Below are positions 50,232 to 60,025 of a stretch of DNA of 64,000 nucleotides, piece after piece. The notes under the pieces are model-generated. The model worked only from the letters and a program-made list of their open reading frames with translations, ran no database searches and was not told the DNA's origin. This stretch comes from Alkalimonas collagenimarina (GTDB lineage: Bacteria; Pseudomonadota; Gammaproteobacteria; Enterobacterales; Alteromonadaceae), in assembly GCF_030717845.1 (NCBI RefSeq), contig NZ_JAUZVZ010000006.1, forward strand, positions 62,001 through 126,000, in the 5' to 3' direction. A program made the translations under genes and the position numbers. Every line of letters begins with the position of its first letter. Within the stretch, counting starts at the first letter, position 1.

Positions 50232-50699
50232 TTAGAGTTCGCGCCACATCACATGCTGTGGCCCGGATGGGCCGCCATGATACAAGCTACCACTGTCCTG
50301 AAAGCCGGTCGCTTGATACAGCTGACGAGCCGCTGTGTTACGGCAGTTGACGGTCAGTAGCAAACGCTGAGCGTGAGGAAAATGCTGCTGCACATAGCTG
50401 GGAAGTTGTTGCAGTGCCGCTTTGGCAGAGCCTTGCCCTTGCGCTGATGCCGTGATAAAAAACCCACGCAAGCCAAGGTCGTTTGTCTTAGCAAAGGAAT
50501 GATAACGACCATAGTCGTTATCCAGTATGAAGCAACCCACCAACTGTCCTTGCTGATACAGTAACTGAAAGTGTTCACCTGCGCGTTGCTGCGCTAACTG
50601 TTCCCCGATAGGCAGTACAAAAGGTTGTTGCGCTGGCAGCACCTGTAGTTGCAGCAGTTCGGCGGGCGCCGGTAATGGGCAAGGAAGGATGGTAATCAT
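50232..50699 (-). CDS. GNAT family N-acetyltransferase
   Basis: 155 aa. The acetyl-CoA binding region is FFITASAQGQGSAKAAL (motif Q/RxxGxG/A variant), followed by LLLTVNCRNTAARQLYQATGF, a classic GNAT motif B with the Tyr acid. Substrate cannot be predicted. It starts 1 nt after the gppA stop, probably in one operon with gppA upstream. Confidence 0.85.
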   Translation of the reverse strand: MITILPCPLPAPAELLQLQVLPAQQPFVLPIGEQLAQQRAGEHFQLLYQQGQLVGCFILDNDYGRYHSFAKTNDLGLRGFFITASAQGQGSAKAALQQLPSYVQQHFPHAQRLLLTVNCRNTAARQLYQATGFQDSGSLYHGGPSGPQHVMWREL

Positions 50700-50700
50700 C

Positions 50701-52224
50701 CTAACGCAGCTCCAGCTCCCAGCCAGCAGCCTGCTGATACTGCACTTCCTGCTCCAATTCAGCTCGCATCAGCGGGTGCTGATCGAGCCAACCGGCAGGC
50801 AGTTGTAGGATCAGTTGCTCACCCTTGCCAGATACACTGACGTTTGGCAGTGCTTCATGCCGACGGCGCATGGATAGCACCACTGCCAGCCTCAGGATAC
50901 GGGTCAGACGTACCGTCAACAGGACCGAGGTCATGGTTTGTTTGGCAATCAGCTCACGGTTGATATCGGCCCGATGGTTATGCACCAAAGCCATCAATAA
51001 TTGCTGCTGTGCCCGGGTAAACCCCGGCAGATCGGAGTGGCTGATGATATAGCCACCATGGTGATGGTGATTTTTGTACTCGATTAGCAAACCAAGCTCA
51101 TGCAGTAGGGCTGCGCCATGCAATAAACTCAGGCCATCAAAGCCGGTTAGCATCCAGCGCGAAGCGACTTGATTGGCAAGCGACAATGCCATATCAGACA
51201 CACGGCTGGCATGCTGTTGATCAATATGATAACGCACCATTAAGCTATTGATGGTGTGTTGCCTGACATCAGTACCTTGCAGCTGTGGTAGCATGCTGTA
51301 CAGCACGCCCTCACGCAAAGCACCACCAGAGAGAGTCATGCCTTTGATGTGCAATGAGCGAAACAAGGCGATAAGCACGGCTAAACCAGATGGGAACACC
51401 TGTTTACGTTCCTGCGCCAAGCCGATAATGCTGAGCTGATCTTGCCGGCCACAGATTACGGCTTGTTGCATGATCCCTTCGAGCCGGGGCAGCGTGATGG
51501 TTTCATCCATGCCCTGCGCAATCAATATTTCCTGCATGGCTTGCACGGTGCCTGATGCGCCGACAGCAACCTGCCAGCCCAGTGCATTGAACTCATCCGC
51601 CACCGGAGCCAGTACCTGCTCAGCTGCAGCAATAGCCGCAGCAAAATTTTCTTCAGATAGCTGAGCATCGGCAAAGTAAGCATCCAAGAAGGTCACACAG
51701 CCCATATGCAAGCTACTGAGCTTAAGCGGCTGCACCCCTTGCCCGACAATAATTTCGGTACTGGCACCACCGATGTCGATCACCAGACGGTTTTGCTCAC
51801 AGCTTGAAGTATGGGCCACACCCTGATAAATAATGCGGGCTTCTTCATCGCCACTGATGACTCGAATAGGATGACCCAGAATATGCTCGGCATCGTGCAA
51901 AAAGGTTTTCACATTACGAGCCAATCGAAGGGTAGCGGTGCCAACAATACGAACATTTTGTGGCGGAATATCCTGCAGCCGTTCAGCAAACAGGGCCAGG
52001 CATTCCCAGCCTCGCTTCATCGCTCGACGGCTTAATACCAAATTATCATTTAAACCTGCGGCCAGGCGGACTTTGCGTTTAACCCGGCCAATCACTTGCA
52101 CGCTGCCACCGACCACCTTCACCATCAACATATGAAAGCTGTTGGAGCCGAGGTCGATGACGGCGTATATGTCTTGCTGATCTGAGCGTATCGACTCAGC
52201 GGCTGCGTGGACGTCTGGCTGCAT
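50701..52224 (-). CDS. gppA: Guanosine pentaphosphatase / exopolyphosphatase GppA
   Basis: 507 aa from the ATG at 52224. An upstream in-frame GTG at 52254 is possible. The Ppx/GppA fold shows phosphate loops [29 protein letters not shown] and [12 protein letters not shown], and a C-terminal HD-like domain. It is much closer to E. coli GppA than to Ppx ([32 protein letters not shown]). It converts pppGpp to ppGpp. The linkage gppA-rhlB-trxA-rho is the E. coli order. It overlaps the rhlB end by 29 nt. Confidence 0.95.
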   Translation of the reverse strand: MQPDVHAAAESIRSDQQDIYAVIDLGSNSFHMLMVKVVGGSVQVIGRVKRKVRLAAGLNDNLVLSRRAMKRGWECLALFAERLQDIPPQNVRIVGTATLRLARNVKTFLHDAEHILGHPIRVISGDEEARIIYQGVAHTSSCEQNRLVIDIGGASTEIIVGQGVQPLKLSSLHMGCVTFLDAYFADAQLSEENFAAAIAAAEQVLAPVADEFNALGWQVAVGASGTVQAMQEILIAQGMDETITLPRLEGIMQQAVICGRQDQLSIIGLAQERKQVFPSGLAVLIALFRSLHIKGMTLSGGALREGVLYSMLPQLQGTDVRQHTINSLMVRYHIDQQHASRVSDMALSLANQVASRWMLTGFDGLSLLHGAALLHELGLLIEYKNHHHHGGYIISHSDLPGFTRAQQQLLMALVHNHRADINRELIAKQTMTSVLLTVRLTRILRLAVVLSMRRRHEALPNVSVSGKGEQLILQLPAGWLDQHPLMRAELEQEVQYQQAAGWELELR

Positions 52225-53470
52225 TTGGGTTTCGTCCACTCTGGCCACTACCACTTCGCGCCTGACCAGAGCGCCGCCGCGCCCGTGGTTTTGGCGTGGT
52301 TAAATCGGTCAGTAAGGCCTCATGATCGTACTGAGTCACTGGCAACGGATGACGGATGTACTCTTCAATGGCAGTTAAATTCAGCGCATAACGCTCGCAA
52401 GCAAAGCTGATGGCAGCCCCGCTCTCACCGGCCCGTCCGGTCCGGCCAATACGATGCACATAATCTTCACAGTCATCAGGCAAATCAAAATTGAAGACAT
52501 GACTAACCAGAGGAATATGCAAACCACGTGCAGCCACATCCGTCGCCACCAGAATATCAACCCGCCCCTGCGTGAAGTCATCCAGTACTTTCAAGCGCTT
52601 TTTCTGAACCACATCGCCAGTCAACAAACCTACCCGATGACCATCGGCCTCTAACCAGGCATGCACATTTTCGCAGCTGTGTTTGGTGTTGGCAAAAACA
52701 ATGGCTTTATCAGGCCACTCTTCTTCCATCAAGGTCAGCAGCAACTTCATTTTATCTGGATCTGAGGGGTAAAATAACTCTTCACTGACCCGGCTGGCTG
52801 TCATTTGATCCGGCTCGATGTGGATATGTTCCGGCTCATTCATTTGCTCAAAAGCCAGTTCCTGTACCTTATAAGACAAAGTAGCGGAGAACAGCAAGCT
52901 TAAGCGCTCGTTAGCTGGTGGCATTTGGCGGAACAAAAACCGAATGTCTTTGATAAAACCCAGATCAAACATGCGATCGGCTTCATCCAACACCACCACC
53001 TGAATTTGATCCAGTTGAAACAAGCCCTGTTTTTGGTAATCAATCAAACGGCCGGTGGTGCCGATTAAAATATCTACGCCTTGTTCCAGCAACTGCCGTT
53101 GAGATTCATACCCCTCGCCCCCATAAATGAGACCAAGGCGTAAGCCAGAGCTTTTTGACAGTGCTACGGCGTCCTGATGGATCTGAACCGCCAGTTCGCG
53201 CGTAGGAGCCATGATGATAGCGCGAGGCTGGTCAGAACCTCTTGGCTCATGCGTTAACAGATGATGAAAAGTCGCGGTTAAAAAGGCCAGCGTCTTGCCG
53301 GTACCGGTTTGAGCTTGTCCGGCAATGTCTTTACCTTTCAAGGCTAAAGGCAGACACTGAGCTTGGATTGGAGTACAATAACTGAAGCCCTGACTAGTCA
53401 GTGCATCCAGTATCTGAGGTGCCAATGCGAAATCGGCGAATTTGTGTGGTGTTAAGTGTGTTTTATTCAT
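52196..53470 (-). CDS. rhlB: DEAD-box RNA helicase RhlB
   Basis: 424 aa. Motifs in order: Q motif ([13 protein letters not shown]), I (AQTGTGKT), Ia ([10 protein letters not shown]), II (DEAD in VVLDEADRM), III (SAT) and VI ([12 protein letters not shown]). The C-terminal tail is basic and Arg/Ser-rich. RhlB is the RNA helicase of the RNA degradosome and unwinds structured RNA for PNPase and RNase E. It is divergent from trxA. The start [14 protein letters not shown] matches E. coli RhlB. Confidence 0.97.
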   Translation of the reverse strand: MNKTHLTPHKFADFALAPQILDALTSQGFSYCTPIQAQCLPLALKGKDIAGQAQTGTGKTLAFLTATFHHLLTHEPRGSDQPRAIIMAPTRELAVQIHQDAVALSKSSGLRLGLIYGGEGYESQRQLLEQGVDILIGTTGRLIDYQKQGLFQLDQIQVVVLDEADRMFDLGFIKDIRFLFRQMPPANERLSLLFSATLSYKVQELAFEQMNEPEHIHIEPDQMTASRVSEELFYPSDPDKMKLLLTLMEEEWPDKAIVFANTKHSCENVHAWLEADGHRVGLLTGDVVQKKRLKVLDDFTQGRVDILVATDVAARGLHIPLVSHVFNFDLPDDCEDYVHRIGRTGRAGESGAAISFACERYALNLTAIEEYIRHPLPVTQYDHEALLTDLTTPKPRARRRSGQARSGSGQSGRNPNAARRPRSR

Positions 53471-53571
53471 ACCAGCCTAGCATAACCGTTCCCCTTGCAT
53501 TAGGAAACAGCCGCGTTTAAATTGATGACAAATTTTGCAGTCGATCTGCCCAGTTCAAAACGGAGAAAATC

Positions 53572-53898
53572 ATGAGTGACCAAATTTTACATGTTTCAGA
53601 CGACAGCTTCGAAGCTGATGTACTGAGTGCTGAACAACCTGTCTTAGTCGATTTCTGGGCTGAATGGTGCGGACCCTGTAAAATGATCGCCCCCATTCTC
53701 GATGATGTTGCAGGTGAATATCAAGGAAAAGTCACTATTGCTAAGCTGAATATTGATCAAAACCCAAACACATCGCCTAAATACGGCATTCGTGGCATTC
53801 CAACCTTGCTGTTATTTAAAAATGGTCAGGTTGCCGCCACCAAAGTCGGTGCTTTATCCAAAACACAATTGAAAGAGTTTTTGGATAGCAATATCTAA
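53572..53898 (+). CDS. trxA: Thioredoxin 1
   Basis: 108 aa with the active site WCGPC (C33, C36), and the conserved cis-proline in [13 protein letters not shown]. Length and sequence match E. coli TrxA. It reduces protein disulfides using electrons from thioredoxin reductase. GGAG lies 6 nt before the ATG. A strong hairpin follows the stop. Confidence 0.98.
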   Translation: MSDQILHVSDDSFEADVLSAEQPVLVDFWAEWCGPCKMIAPILDDVAGEYQGKVTIAKLNIDQNPNTSPKYGIRGIPTLLLFKNGQVAATKVGALSKTQLKEFLDSNI

Positions 53899-53907
53899 TG
53901 GTGACAC

Positions 53908-53954
53908 GCACTGTTGTTGTCAGGCCCGCTCCGTAACAACAGTGCTTTAATTTT
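53908..53954 (+). terminator. Terminator after trxA
   Basis: Perfect 11-bp stem GCACTGTTGTT/AACAACAGTGC (53908-53918 and 53935-53945) with a 16-nt loop, followed by TTTAATTTTA. It separates trxA from the rho leader. Confidence 0.82.
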
Positions 53955-54029
53955 ATGCAATTTTCGCTGAGAAAAGATAGACGGCTGCATCATCTCCTGC
54001 TATTGTTGTTTTCAGCACAACATCCGTGA
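53955..54029 (+). CDS. Candidate rho leader peptide (24 aa)
   Basis: ATG at 53955 opens MQFSLRKDRRLHHLLLLLFS then AQHP and a stop. It sits where E. coli rho has the leader peptide rhoL, but the sequence is not similar. There is no strong ribosome site before it and it begins in the T-rich tail of the trxA terminator, so it may simply be a chance frame. It has not been shown to be translated. Confidence 0.3.
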   Translation: MQFSLRKDRRLHHLLLLLFSAQHP

Positions 54030-54123
54030 CCACGCTTGTCCGTCGAATAGACCAACTCCAAATCATATTCATGCACACTGATAAGCAAACAACCCTTTTT
54101 TGATCAACAAGAAACCCATCACT

Positions 54124-55389
54124 ATGCATTTAACAGAATTAAAAAGTAAGCCAATCAACGAACTGGTGGAATTATCTGAGTCTATGGGCTTGGATAGCAT
54201 GGCCCGTTTGCGTAAGCAGGACATTATTTTCGCCATTTTGAAAACCCACGCTAAAAAAGGCGAAGAGATTTTCGGTGGAGGCGTACTGGAAATTCTGCAG
54301 GATGGCTTTGGCTTCTTGCGTTCAGGCGATAGTTCCTATTTAGCCGGTCCGGACGATATTTATGTCTCTCCTAGCCAAATCCGTCGCTTTAACTTACGTA
54401 CTGGCGATACCATTGCCGGACTGATCCGCCCGCCAAAAGATGGCGAGCGTTACTTTGCCTTGTTGAAAGTCAATGAAGTGAACTTCGGTCGACCTGAGCA
54501 TGCCCGCAACAAAATCTTATTTGAAAACTTAACACCGCTGCATGCCAACGACCGGCTGCGGATGGAGCGCGGTAACGGCAGTACCGAAGACATCACCGCC
54601 CGGGTACTGGACTTAGCAGCGCCGATTGGCCGGGGTCAGCGGGGCTTGATTGTGGCGCCGCCAAAAGCCGGTAAAACCTTATTACTACAAAACATCGCTC
54701 AGTCTATTGCCGCCAACCACCCGGATTGTGTGTTGATGGTATTGCTGATTGATGAACGGCCGGAAGAAGTCACCGAGATGCAGCGCCTGGTAAAAGGTGA
54801 AGTGATCGCGTCGACCTTCGACGAGCCAGCCAGCCGCCACGTGCAAGTGGCAGAAATGGTGATTGAGAAAGCGAAGCGTCTGGTTGAACACAAAAAAGAT
54901 GTCATTATCCTGCTCGATTCCATCACCCGTTTAGCCCGTGCTTACAACACCGTCATTCCAAGCTCTGGCAAGGTACTGACCGGTGGTGTTGATGCCAATG
55001 CACTGCATAAACCAAAGCGTTTCTTTGGTGCGGCCCGTAATGTGGAAGAAGGCGGTAGCTTAACCATTATCGCCACGGCGCTAGTCGACACCGGCTCAAA
55101 AATGGACGAAGTCATCTACGAAGAGTTTAAAGGTACTGGTAACCTTGAATTGCACCTGGGCCGTAAAATCGCTGAGAAGCGTATCTTCCCAGCCATTGAC
55201 TTCAACCGCTCAGGTACCCGCCGTGAAGAGTTGATGGTGTCGCAGGAAGAATTGCAGAAGATGTGGATTTTACGCAAAATCCTGCATCCGATGGATGAAG
55301 CCGATGCGATGGAGTTTTTAATCGATAAACTCGGCATGACCAAAACCAACGATGAGTTCTTCGATTCCATGAAGCGTCAGCGCAGCTAA
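54124..55389 (+). CDS. rho: Transcription termination factor Rho
   Basis: 421 aa from the ATG at 54124 ([17 protein letters not shown]), aligned with E. coli Rho; an upstream in-frame start at 54100 is not supported. The N-terminal helical and cold-shock RNA-binding domains ([19 protein letters not shown]) precede the hexameric ATPase core with Walker A (PPKAGKT), Walker B ([17 protein letters not shown]) and the Q and R loops. It terminates transcripts that are not being translated. The upstream 225 nt may hold its autoregulatory leader. Confidence 0.99.
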   Translation: MHLTELKSKPINELVELSESMGLDSMARLRKQDIIFAILKTHAKKGEEIFGGGVLEILQDGFGFLRSGDSSYLAGPDDIYVSPSQIRRFNLRTGDTIAGLIRPPKDGERYFALLKVNEVNFGRPEHARNKILFENLTPLHANDRLRMERGNGSTEDITARVLDLAAPIGRGQRGLIVAPPKAGKTLLLQNIAQSIAANHPDCVLMVLLIDERPEEVTEMQRLVKGEVIASTFDEPASRHVQVAEMVIEKAKRLVEHKKDVIILLDSITRLARAYNTVIPSSGKVLTGGVDANALHKPKRFFGAARNVEEGGSLTIIATALVDTGSKMDEVIYEEFKGTGNLELHLGRKIAEKRIFPAIDFNRSGTRREELMVSQEELQKMWILRKILHPMDEADAMEFLIDKLGMTKTNDEFFDSMKRQRS

Positions 55390-55401
55390 GTTTTCATCTG
55401 C

Positions 55402-55431
55402 AAAAAACCGGCTTTTGAAGCCGGTTTTTTT
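55402..55431. terminator. Bidirectional terminator between rho and deoA
   Basis: Stem AACCGGCTT/AAGCCGGTT with a TTG loop, extended by an A run on the left and TTTTTTT on the right. It serves both convergent genes. Confidence 0.92.
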
Positions 55432-55448
55432 ATGCCCATCAACCAACC

Positions 55449-56765
55449 CTAGCCCAATCGCTGATGAATCAATGCATTCGTGGCTAAAGGCTCAACAGAC
55501 AGCCGACAAGCTGCCAGATAGTCTTTCACGGCTTGTTCAGCCGCCTGTGCCGAGGCTGCATGCACTCTTGCCAACCGTTGCCCCGTGCTCACCTGCTGTC
55601 CAGCAGGTACAATATCGCTTAAGCCAACCGCTGGATCGATCACTTGATCAGGGTGAGCGCGGCCACCTCCAAGGCGCACCACAGCCATACCCAGCGCCAC
55701 CGTATCCGTATAGTGCAACACGCCACCGGCTGGCGCCAACACATCCAGTACCACCGGCGCCTGAGCCAAATAACGGGTCGGTTTCTCTAGTAAGTCGGTT
55801 GGCCCCCCTAAAGCGGCCACCATGCGGGCGAAGTATTCGGCGGCGTGGCCACTGTCCAGGCTCTGCTGCAACGCTGTCATCGCCTGGTCCCGACTGGATT
55901 GCAGACCGCTTAGCAACAGCATATCCGCGCCCAGCTCCAGGGTCAGTTGATGCAAGCGTGGCTCACGCTGCTTACCGGTCAAATAATCCAGGGTTTCCAG
56001 CACTTCCAGGGCATTGCCTGCGCTGCTGCCAAGGATCTGATTCATATCGGTGATCAAGGCTCGGGTCGGCACGCCTGCACCACAGGCGGTATCGACAATG
56101 CTGCGCGCTAATGCATCCGCATCCTTGGCAGTGGCCATAATGGCGCCATTGCCCACCTTGACATCCATCACCAAGGCATCCAGACCTTCCGAGAGCTTCT
56201 TCGATAAAATTGAGGCAGTGATCAATGGGATGGACTCAACCGTGGCGGTGACATCCCGAATGCCGTACAAGCGTCGATCCGCCGGAGCCAGTTCATCAGT
56301 CTGACCGACAATCAGGCAGCCAAGCTCAGGCAGCAGCTGACGAATGCGGCTCAGCGACTGATTGCAGCTGTAACCCGGAATGGCCTCCAACTTATCGACC
56401 GTACCACCGGTATGGCCCAACCCCCGACCCGCAATACTTGGCATAAAAGCACCGCATGCAGCAACCATCGGTGCCAGCATCAAAGTGACTTTATCACCGA
56501 CACCACCGGTACTGTGTTTATCCACTACCGGGCCACTTAACTGCCCCTGCCAGTTGAGGCTGGTGCCACTATCGCGCATGGCTAAGGTCAAGGCGACTTT
56601 TTCATCCACCGACATGCCATTCAGATAAATCGCCATCGCCAGTGCGGCGGCCTGACTATCACTGAAACTGCCATCCGTTAAACCTTGCGCAAATTGCTGG
56701 ATATTCGCTTGGCTGAGCACCTTGCCATTGCGTTTGATTTTGATGATTTCCTGTGGAATTGGCAT
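55449..56765 (-). CDS. deoA: Thymidine phosphorylase
   Basis: 438 aa. The phosphate-binding motif KHSTGGVGDK is at 83-92. SIAGRGLGHTGGTVDKLEAIPGY and MDVKVGNGAIMATAKDADAL are diagnostic. It splits thymidine to thymine and deoxyribose-1-phosphate for nucleoside salvage. It lies 3 nt after cdd, so the two form a pyrimidine salvage operon. Confidence 0.97.
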   Translation of the reverse strand: MPIPQEIIKIKRNGKVLSQANIQQFAQGLTDGSFSDSQAAALAMAIYLNGMSVDEKVALTLAMRDSGTSLNWQGQLSGPVVDKHSTGGVGDKVTLMLAPMVAACGAFMPSIAGRGLGHTGGTVDKLEAIPGYSCNQSLSRIRQLLPELGCLIVGQTDELAPADRRLYGIRDVTATVESIPLITASILSKKLSEGLDALVMDVKVGNGAIMATAKDADALARSIVDTACGAGVPTRALITDMNQILGSSAGNALEVLETLDYLTGKQREPRLHQLTLELGADMLLLSGLQSSRDQAMTALQQSLDSGHAAEYFARMVAALGGPTDLLEKPTRYLAQAPVVLDVLAPAGGVLHYTDTVALGMAVVRLGGGRAHPDQVIDPAVGLSDIVPAGQQVSTGQRLARVHAASAQAAEQAVKDYLAACRLSVEPLATNALIHQRLG

Positions 56766-56768
56766 CCG

Positions 56769-57224
56769 TTACTCCGTCGGCACCTTGGTGCTGTTGGCTA
56801 AATACAAAGGGGTAAAGGCATCGGGCAGTAACTGTTGTACTTGCCAGCCTTGCAACTGTTGAAGATGATTGCTGCTGTAAATGATGGTATCAGGTAAGAA
56901 AAATTCAGCAATCACCTGACGGCACATGCCGCACGGCGGCGTCAAATCAGACTGAGGCGTATACACCAGCAAGGCGTCAAACTGACGCTCCCCAGCCACC
57001 ACACCAGCCGCAATGGCATTGCGCTCGGCACAAACCGTGGCGCCGTAAGAGGCATTTTCTACATTGCAGCCCGTGTAGATCTGGCCGCTGATGGCACGTA
57101 CGGCGACTCCAACCGGAAACTGGCTATACGGTGCATAAGCCTGAGCCGCTGCGGTTTGTGCCGCCTGATACAAAGGTTCAAGCTCTGGCGTTAGTGCTGT
57201 TAATGCTGTCATTAATGTCTTCAT
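56769..57224 (-). CDS. cdd: Cytidine deaminase (tetrameric type)
   Basis: 151 aa from the ATG at 57224; in-frame ATGs also lie at 57239 and 57212. Zinc site: CAE (TVCAERNAIAAG) and PPCGMC. The catalytic Glu is in CAE. This is the short homotetrameric form, not the 294-aa dimeric form of E. coli. It converts cytidine and deoxycytidine to uridine forms and is followed by deoA. Confidence 0.95.
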   Translation of the reverse strand: MKTLMTALTALTPELEPLYQAAQTAAAQAYAPYSQFPVGVAVRAISGQIYTGCNVENASYGATVCAERNAIAAGVVAGERQFDALLVYTPQSDLTPPCGMCRQVIAEFFLPDTIIYSSNHLQQLQGWQVQQLLPDAFTPLYLANSTKVPTE

Positions 57225-57254
57225 CCAAACTGCCCACAACGGGCCGGATAAACA

Positions 57255-57283
57255 GTTATGACGGTAAAGCTACTTCAGATCAA
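57255..57283 (-). promoter_or_regulatory. Possible sigma-70 promoter of cdd-deoA
   Basis: On the minus strand TTGATC, 17-nt spacer, CATAAC: a fair match to -35 and -10 boxes, about 30 bp upstream of the cdd start. By eye only. Confidence 0.4.
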
Positions 57284-57303
57284 GGGTAAAGGTTGAAAAA
57301 TTG

Positions 57304-57873
57304 TTACGGTAGTAACCGCACAGAGCGGACCGACAATCGTGCGGCGCCGCCTTTATCATCCGTTAAATCTGGCACCAAATAGATGGCGTTGACATGCGCT
57401 GGCACAATCCCCTGATCCGTTGAAGTAGCAGGGGTCCAGTCTGGTCGCTGAAAATCAGCCCTACTCAGCCGAACCTGTTGCCAATCATCGGTAGCAGACA
57501 CAACCGCCTGATAATGGGCGTAACTCTGATCGCCCAGCTCACCGTACTCCCGTTGCGATAATTTAATAACCAAATCGGTACTGCTCTGATAACTGAGCTC
57601 AATTTGGGGCTCATCCTGCAAACGCCCTTCAGGCAGATCGTAAATCAGCTCCACCCAGGAATTGTTTTGAGCATCGACTCTGGCAACGCGTTGAAATTCG
57701 ATACGAGCAATACCATGCTGAACGAGCTCTCCCTCATAGGTAGCCGTACTGCCATGTGGATCGGTGGCATAGCGCCAGTTGGCAGCATCCAAATCACCCG
57801 TTTGCGGTAATTCTTGAGGGCTACAAGCGACGGCCAACAACGCCATAGCACTAATGATTAGATATTTACTCAC
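57304..57873 (-). CDS. Lipoprotein of unknown function
   Basis: 189 aa starting with GTG at 57873, overlapping the stop of the omega-amidase gene by 4 nt (GTGA). Signal sequence MSKYLIISAMALLAVAC with lipobox at Cys17. The mature part is beta-rich, with strands such as ATYEGELVQHGIARIEFQRV and SWVELIYDLPEG and DLVIKLSQREYGE, resembling a galactose-binding/carbohydrate-binding fold. No family assigned. Probably co-transcribed with the omega-amidase and aminotransferase genes, though a metabolic link is not evident. Confidence 0.78.
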   Translation of the reverse strand: MSKYLIISAMALLAVACSPQELPQTGDLDAANWRYATDPHGSTATYEGELVQHGIARIEFQRVARVDAQNNSWVELIYDLPEGRLQDEPQIELSYQSSTDLVIKLSQREYGELGDQSYAHYQAVVSATDDWQQVRLSRADFQRPDWTPATSTDQGIVPAHVNAIYLVPDLTDDKGGAARLSVRSVRLLP

Positions 57874-58667
57874 AAATTGCTCCTGTTGTTGGGTTGAGCC
57901 AACTCAAAATCATCGGCATCGAGGTAAGCGGGAAATTTTTCTTTAAACTGCTGCAAAGCGGTCAAATCCAGCTCTGCCTGCAAAACGGCAGCCTGATTTT
58001 CGGCCACATCAGCCAAAGGCTGGCCGATATAATCGAGCAGCAGGCTGTCACCGGCGTAAGCAACGCCGTTGCCATCCTCGCCGACGCGATTGCAGCCGAT
58101 GACATAGGCTTGGTTCTCAATAGCACGAGCCGCCAGCAAGGTACGCCAAGCCAAGCGACGTGGCGCTGGCCAGTTGGCGACATAAATTAATGCATCGTAA
58201 TCGTTGCGGTTGCGACTAAACACTGGAAAGCGCAGGTCGTAGCAGACTTGCAGGCAAAAACGCATGCCGCGCCATTGCGCGATCACCCGGTCGCTGCCCG
58301 CCTGATAGGCCTCATGCTCACCAGCCATTCGAAACAAGTGCTTCTTATCGTACTGCCAGTAGTCACCATCTGGGGTGACAAAGTACAACCGATTAAAGTA
58401 TTGGCCGTGCTCATGCACCGCGATTGAGCCGCAAAGCGCCGCTTTAGTGGCTTTGGCTTGCTGTTGCAACCAAGGTAGGCTGACTTGCCCAGCAGGCTCA
58501 GCAATGTTTTTACTATCCATCGAAAAGCCGGTGGTAAACATTTCCGGCAACACAATCAAGTCTTGCTGCGGCAACGATGCCAGCTGTTGCTCAAACTTAT
58601 GGAAGTTCAGCAACGGCTGCTGCCAAACCAGTTCAGTTTGCAACACAGCAACTTTTAGAGCCGACAT
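57870..58667 (-). CDS. yafV: Omega-amidase (nitrilase family, YafV type)
   Basis: 265 aa from the ATG at 58667 (MSALKVAVLQTELVWQ), leaving 8 nt to the aminotransferase stop. The nitrilase triad fits Glu42 (IVLPEMFTTGFSMD), Lys108 (YDKKHLF) and Cys142 (LQVCYDLRFPVFSRN). YafV-type enzymes hydrolyse alpha-ketoglutaramate or alpha-ketosuccinamate, removing the product of glutamine-dependent transamination and pulling it forward. Its position next to the methionine aminotransferase and the mtn genes fits the last step of methionine salvage. Confidence 0.92.
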   Translation of the reverse strand: MSALKVAVLQTELVWQQPLLNFHKFEQQLASLPQQDLIVLPEMFTTGFSMDSKNIAEPAGQVSLPWLQQQAKATKAALCGSIAVHEHGQYFNRLYFVTPDGDYWQYDKKHLFRMAGEHEAYQAGSDRVIAQWRGMRFCLQVCYDLRFPVFSRNRNDYDALIYVANWPAPRRLAWRTLLAARAIENQAYVIGCNRVGEDGNGVAYAGDSLLLDYIGQPLADVAENQAAVLQAELDLTALQQFKEKFPAYLDADDFELAQPNNRSNL

Positions 58668-58675
58668 CGTATCTC

Positions 58676-59827
58676 CTAAAGTTGGCATAGCACCCCCGCA
58701 GCCTGCTGCAAGGTGCTTTCCTCTTTGGCAAAGCAAAACCGCACCAAGCGCTGTGCTGGCGGCGTTTGATAAAAAACGCTGAGCGGTATAGCCGCAATTT
58801 TATGCTCAATAGTGAGCCAGCGGCAAAACTCAACATCGGGTATATCGCTGATGGCACTGTAATCGGCTAACTGAAAATAAGTACCTTCTGCCGGCAGCAA
58901 CTGCAGGCGACTACCTTGTAAACCATCAACAAAAGCATCCCGCTTTTGTTGATAAAAGTGAGCCAGACCACTGACCTGCTCAGGATGCTGTTGCAGCATG
59001 GCGGCAATGGCATGTTGCGCCGGGGTGAAACTGGAGAAGGTGACGTACTGATGCACCTTACGAAACTCAGCCATCAGCTGCGCAGGAGCTACACAATAAC
59101 CCAGCTTCCAGCCGGTGACATGAAAGGTCTTGCCAAAAGAAGAAACCACCAGCGCGCGCGCCGCCAGCCCGGCAAAACACAAGGCACTTAGCTGTGGTCT
59201 CTGGTCGAACACCATATGCTCGTACACTTCATCACTCAGGCAATACAAACCATGCTGACAGACCAAACGTTCCAATTGCAACCAATCGTCGTGCCGAAAA
59301 ACCTGACTGCTCGGATTGTGCGGGCTATTGACAATAATCAGCTTGGTTCTTTCGTTAATATGATCGGCCACCTGCTGCCAGTCGACCCGAAAATCAGGGG
59401 CTGTGAGCACCAGATGCACTGTTTTGCCACCAGCCAACTGCACGGCAGGGGCATAACTGTCATACGCCGGATCGAATACAATCACCTCATCGCCCGGCTG
59501 CACCAGCGCTTGTATGCCACAGAATAAGGCTTCCGTGGCACCTGACGTCACCGTGATTTGCTGCTCTGGACAAACCCTTTGTTGATAACAACGGGCAATC
59601 AGTGCAGCAATTTGCTGCCGCAATGGCAGTATGCCGGGCATAGGAGCATACTGATTCAACCCCAGCTGACTAAAGTTACTTAGCTGTTCCAGCAAAAACG
59701 GCGAGCAACCAAAGTCCGGGAACCCCTGCGATAGGTTAATGGCTTGCTGTTCCGCCGCCAATTGTGACATCTGACTGAAAATTGAGGTGCCCACCTGAGG
59801 CAATTTACTCGGCAATTCGACCTGCAT
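58676..59827 (-). CDS. ybdL: Methionine/glutamine aminotransferase, YbdL type
   Basis: 383 aa PLP-dependent class I aminotransferase. The PLP lysine is in SSFGKTFHVTGWKLGY; the PLP-contacting sites include NSPHNPSSQVF, LSDEVYEHMVF and the terminal RFCFAKEESTL. The subgroup includes E. coli YbdL, which transaminates methionine and 4-methylthio-2-oxobutyrate. The pairing with an omega-amidase next to mtnBCD makes the amination of 4-methylthio-2-oxobutyrate to methionine the likely job. Confidence 0.92.
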   Translation of the reverse strand: MQVELPSKLPQVGTSIFSQMSQLAAEQQAINLSQGFPDFGCSPFLLEQLSNFSQLGLNQYAPMPGILPLRQQIAALIARCYQQRVCPEQQITVTSGATEALFCGIQALVQPGDEVIVFDPAYDSYAPAVQLAGGKTVHLVLTAPDFRVDWQQVADHINERTKLIIVNSPHNPSSQVFRHDDWLQLERLVCQHGLYCLSDEVYEHMVFDQRPQLSALCFAGLAARALVVSSFGKTFHVTGWKLGYCVAPAQLMAEFRKVHQYVTFSSFTPAQHAIAAMLQQHPEQVSGLAHFYQQKRDAFVDGLQGSRLQLLPAEGTYFQLADYSAISDIPDVEFCRWLTIEHKIAAIPLSVFYQTPPAQRLVRFCFAKEESTLQQAAGVLCQL

Positions 59828-59987
59828 CGACGGTTCCTGTTTGTATCAGACGTGTAACACGCCCTGCGCTATCAATGATAGAGTGACTCTACCTGAAAAT
59901 CACACGAGCAGCGAATCGTGTCGCGCTTTGTGCAAAGCAGTTGCTAATTGAAGCAATCATGCTATCATTTTAGCCTGTTTTATGTAT

Positions 59988-60003
59988 AGACATCTAAACG
60001 TCA
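59988..60003. promoter_or_regulatory. Possible tandem MetJ boxes before mtnB
   Basis: AGACATCT directly followed by AAACGTCA: two head-to-tail 8-mers matching the MetJ consensus AGACGTCT at seven and six of eight positions. It lies 23 bp upstream of the mtnB start. A single met-box-like AGACGTGT also lies at 59848-59855, near the start of the divergent aminotransferase gene. By eye only. Confidence 0.5.
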
Positions 60004-60025
60004 GGCCGTTCAGGAGCGTTATTTC

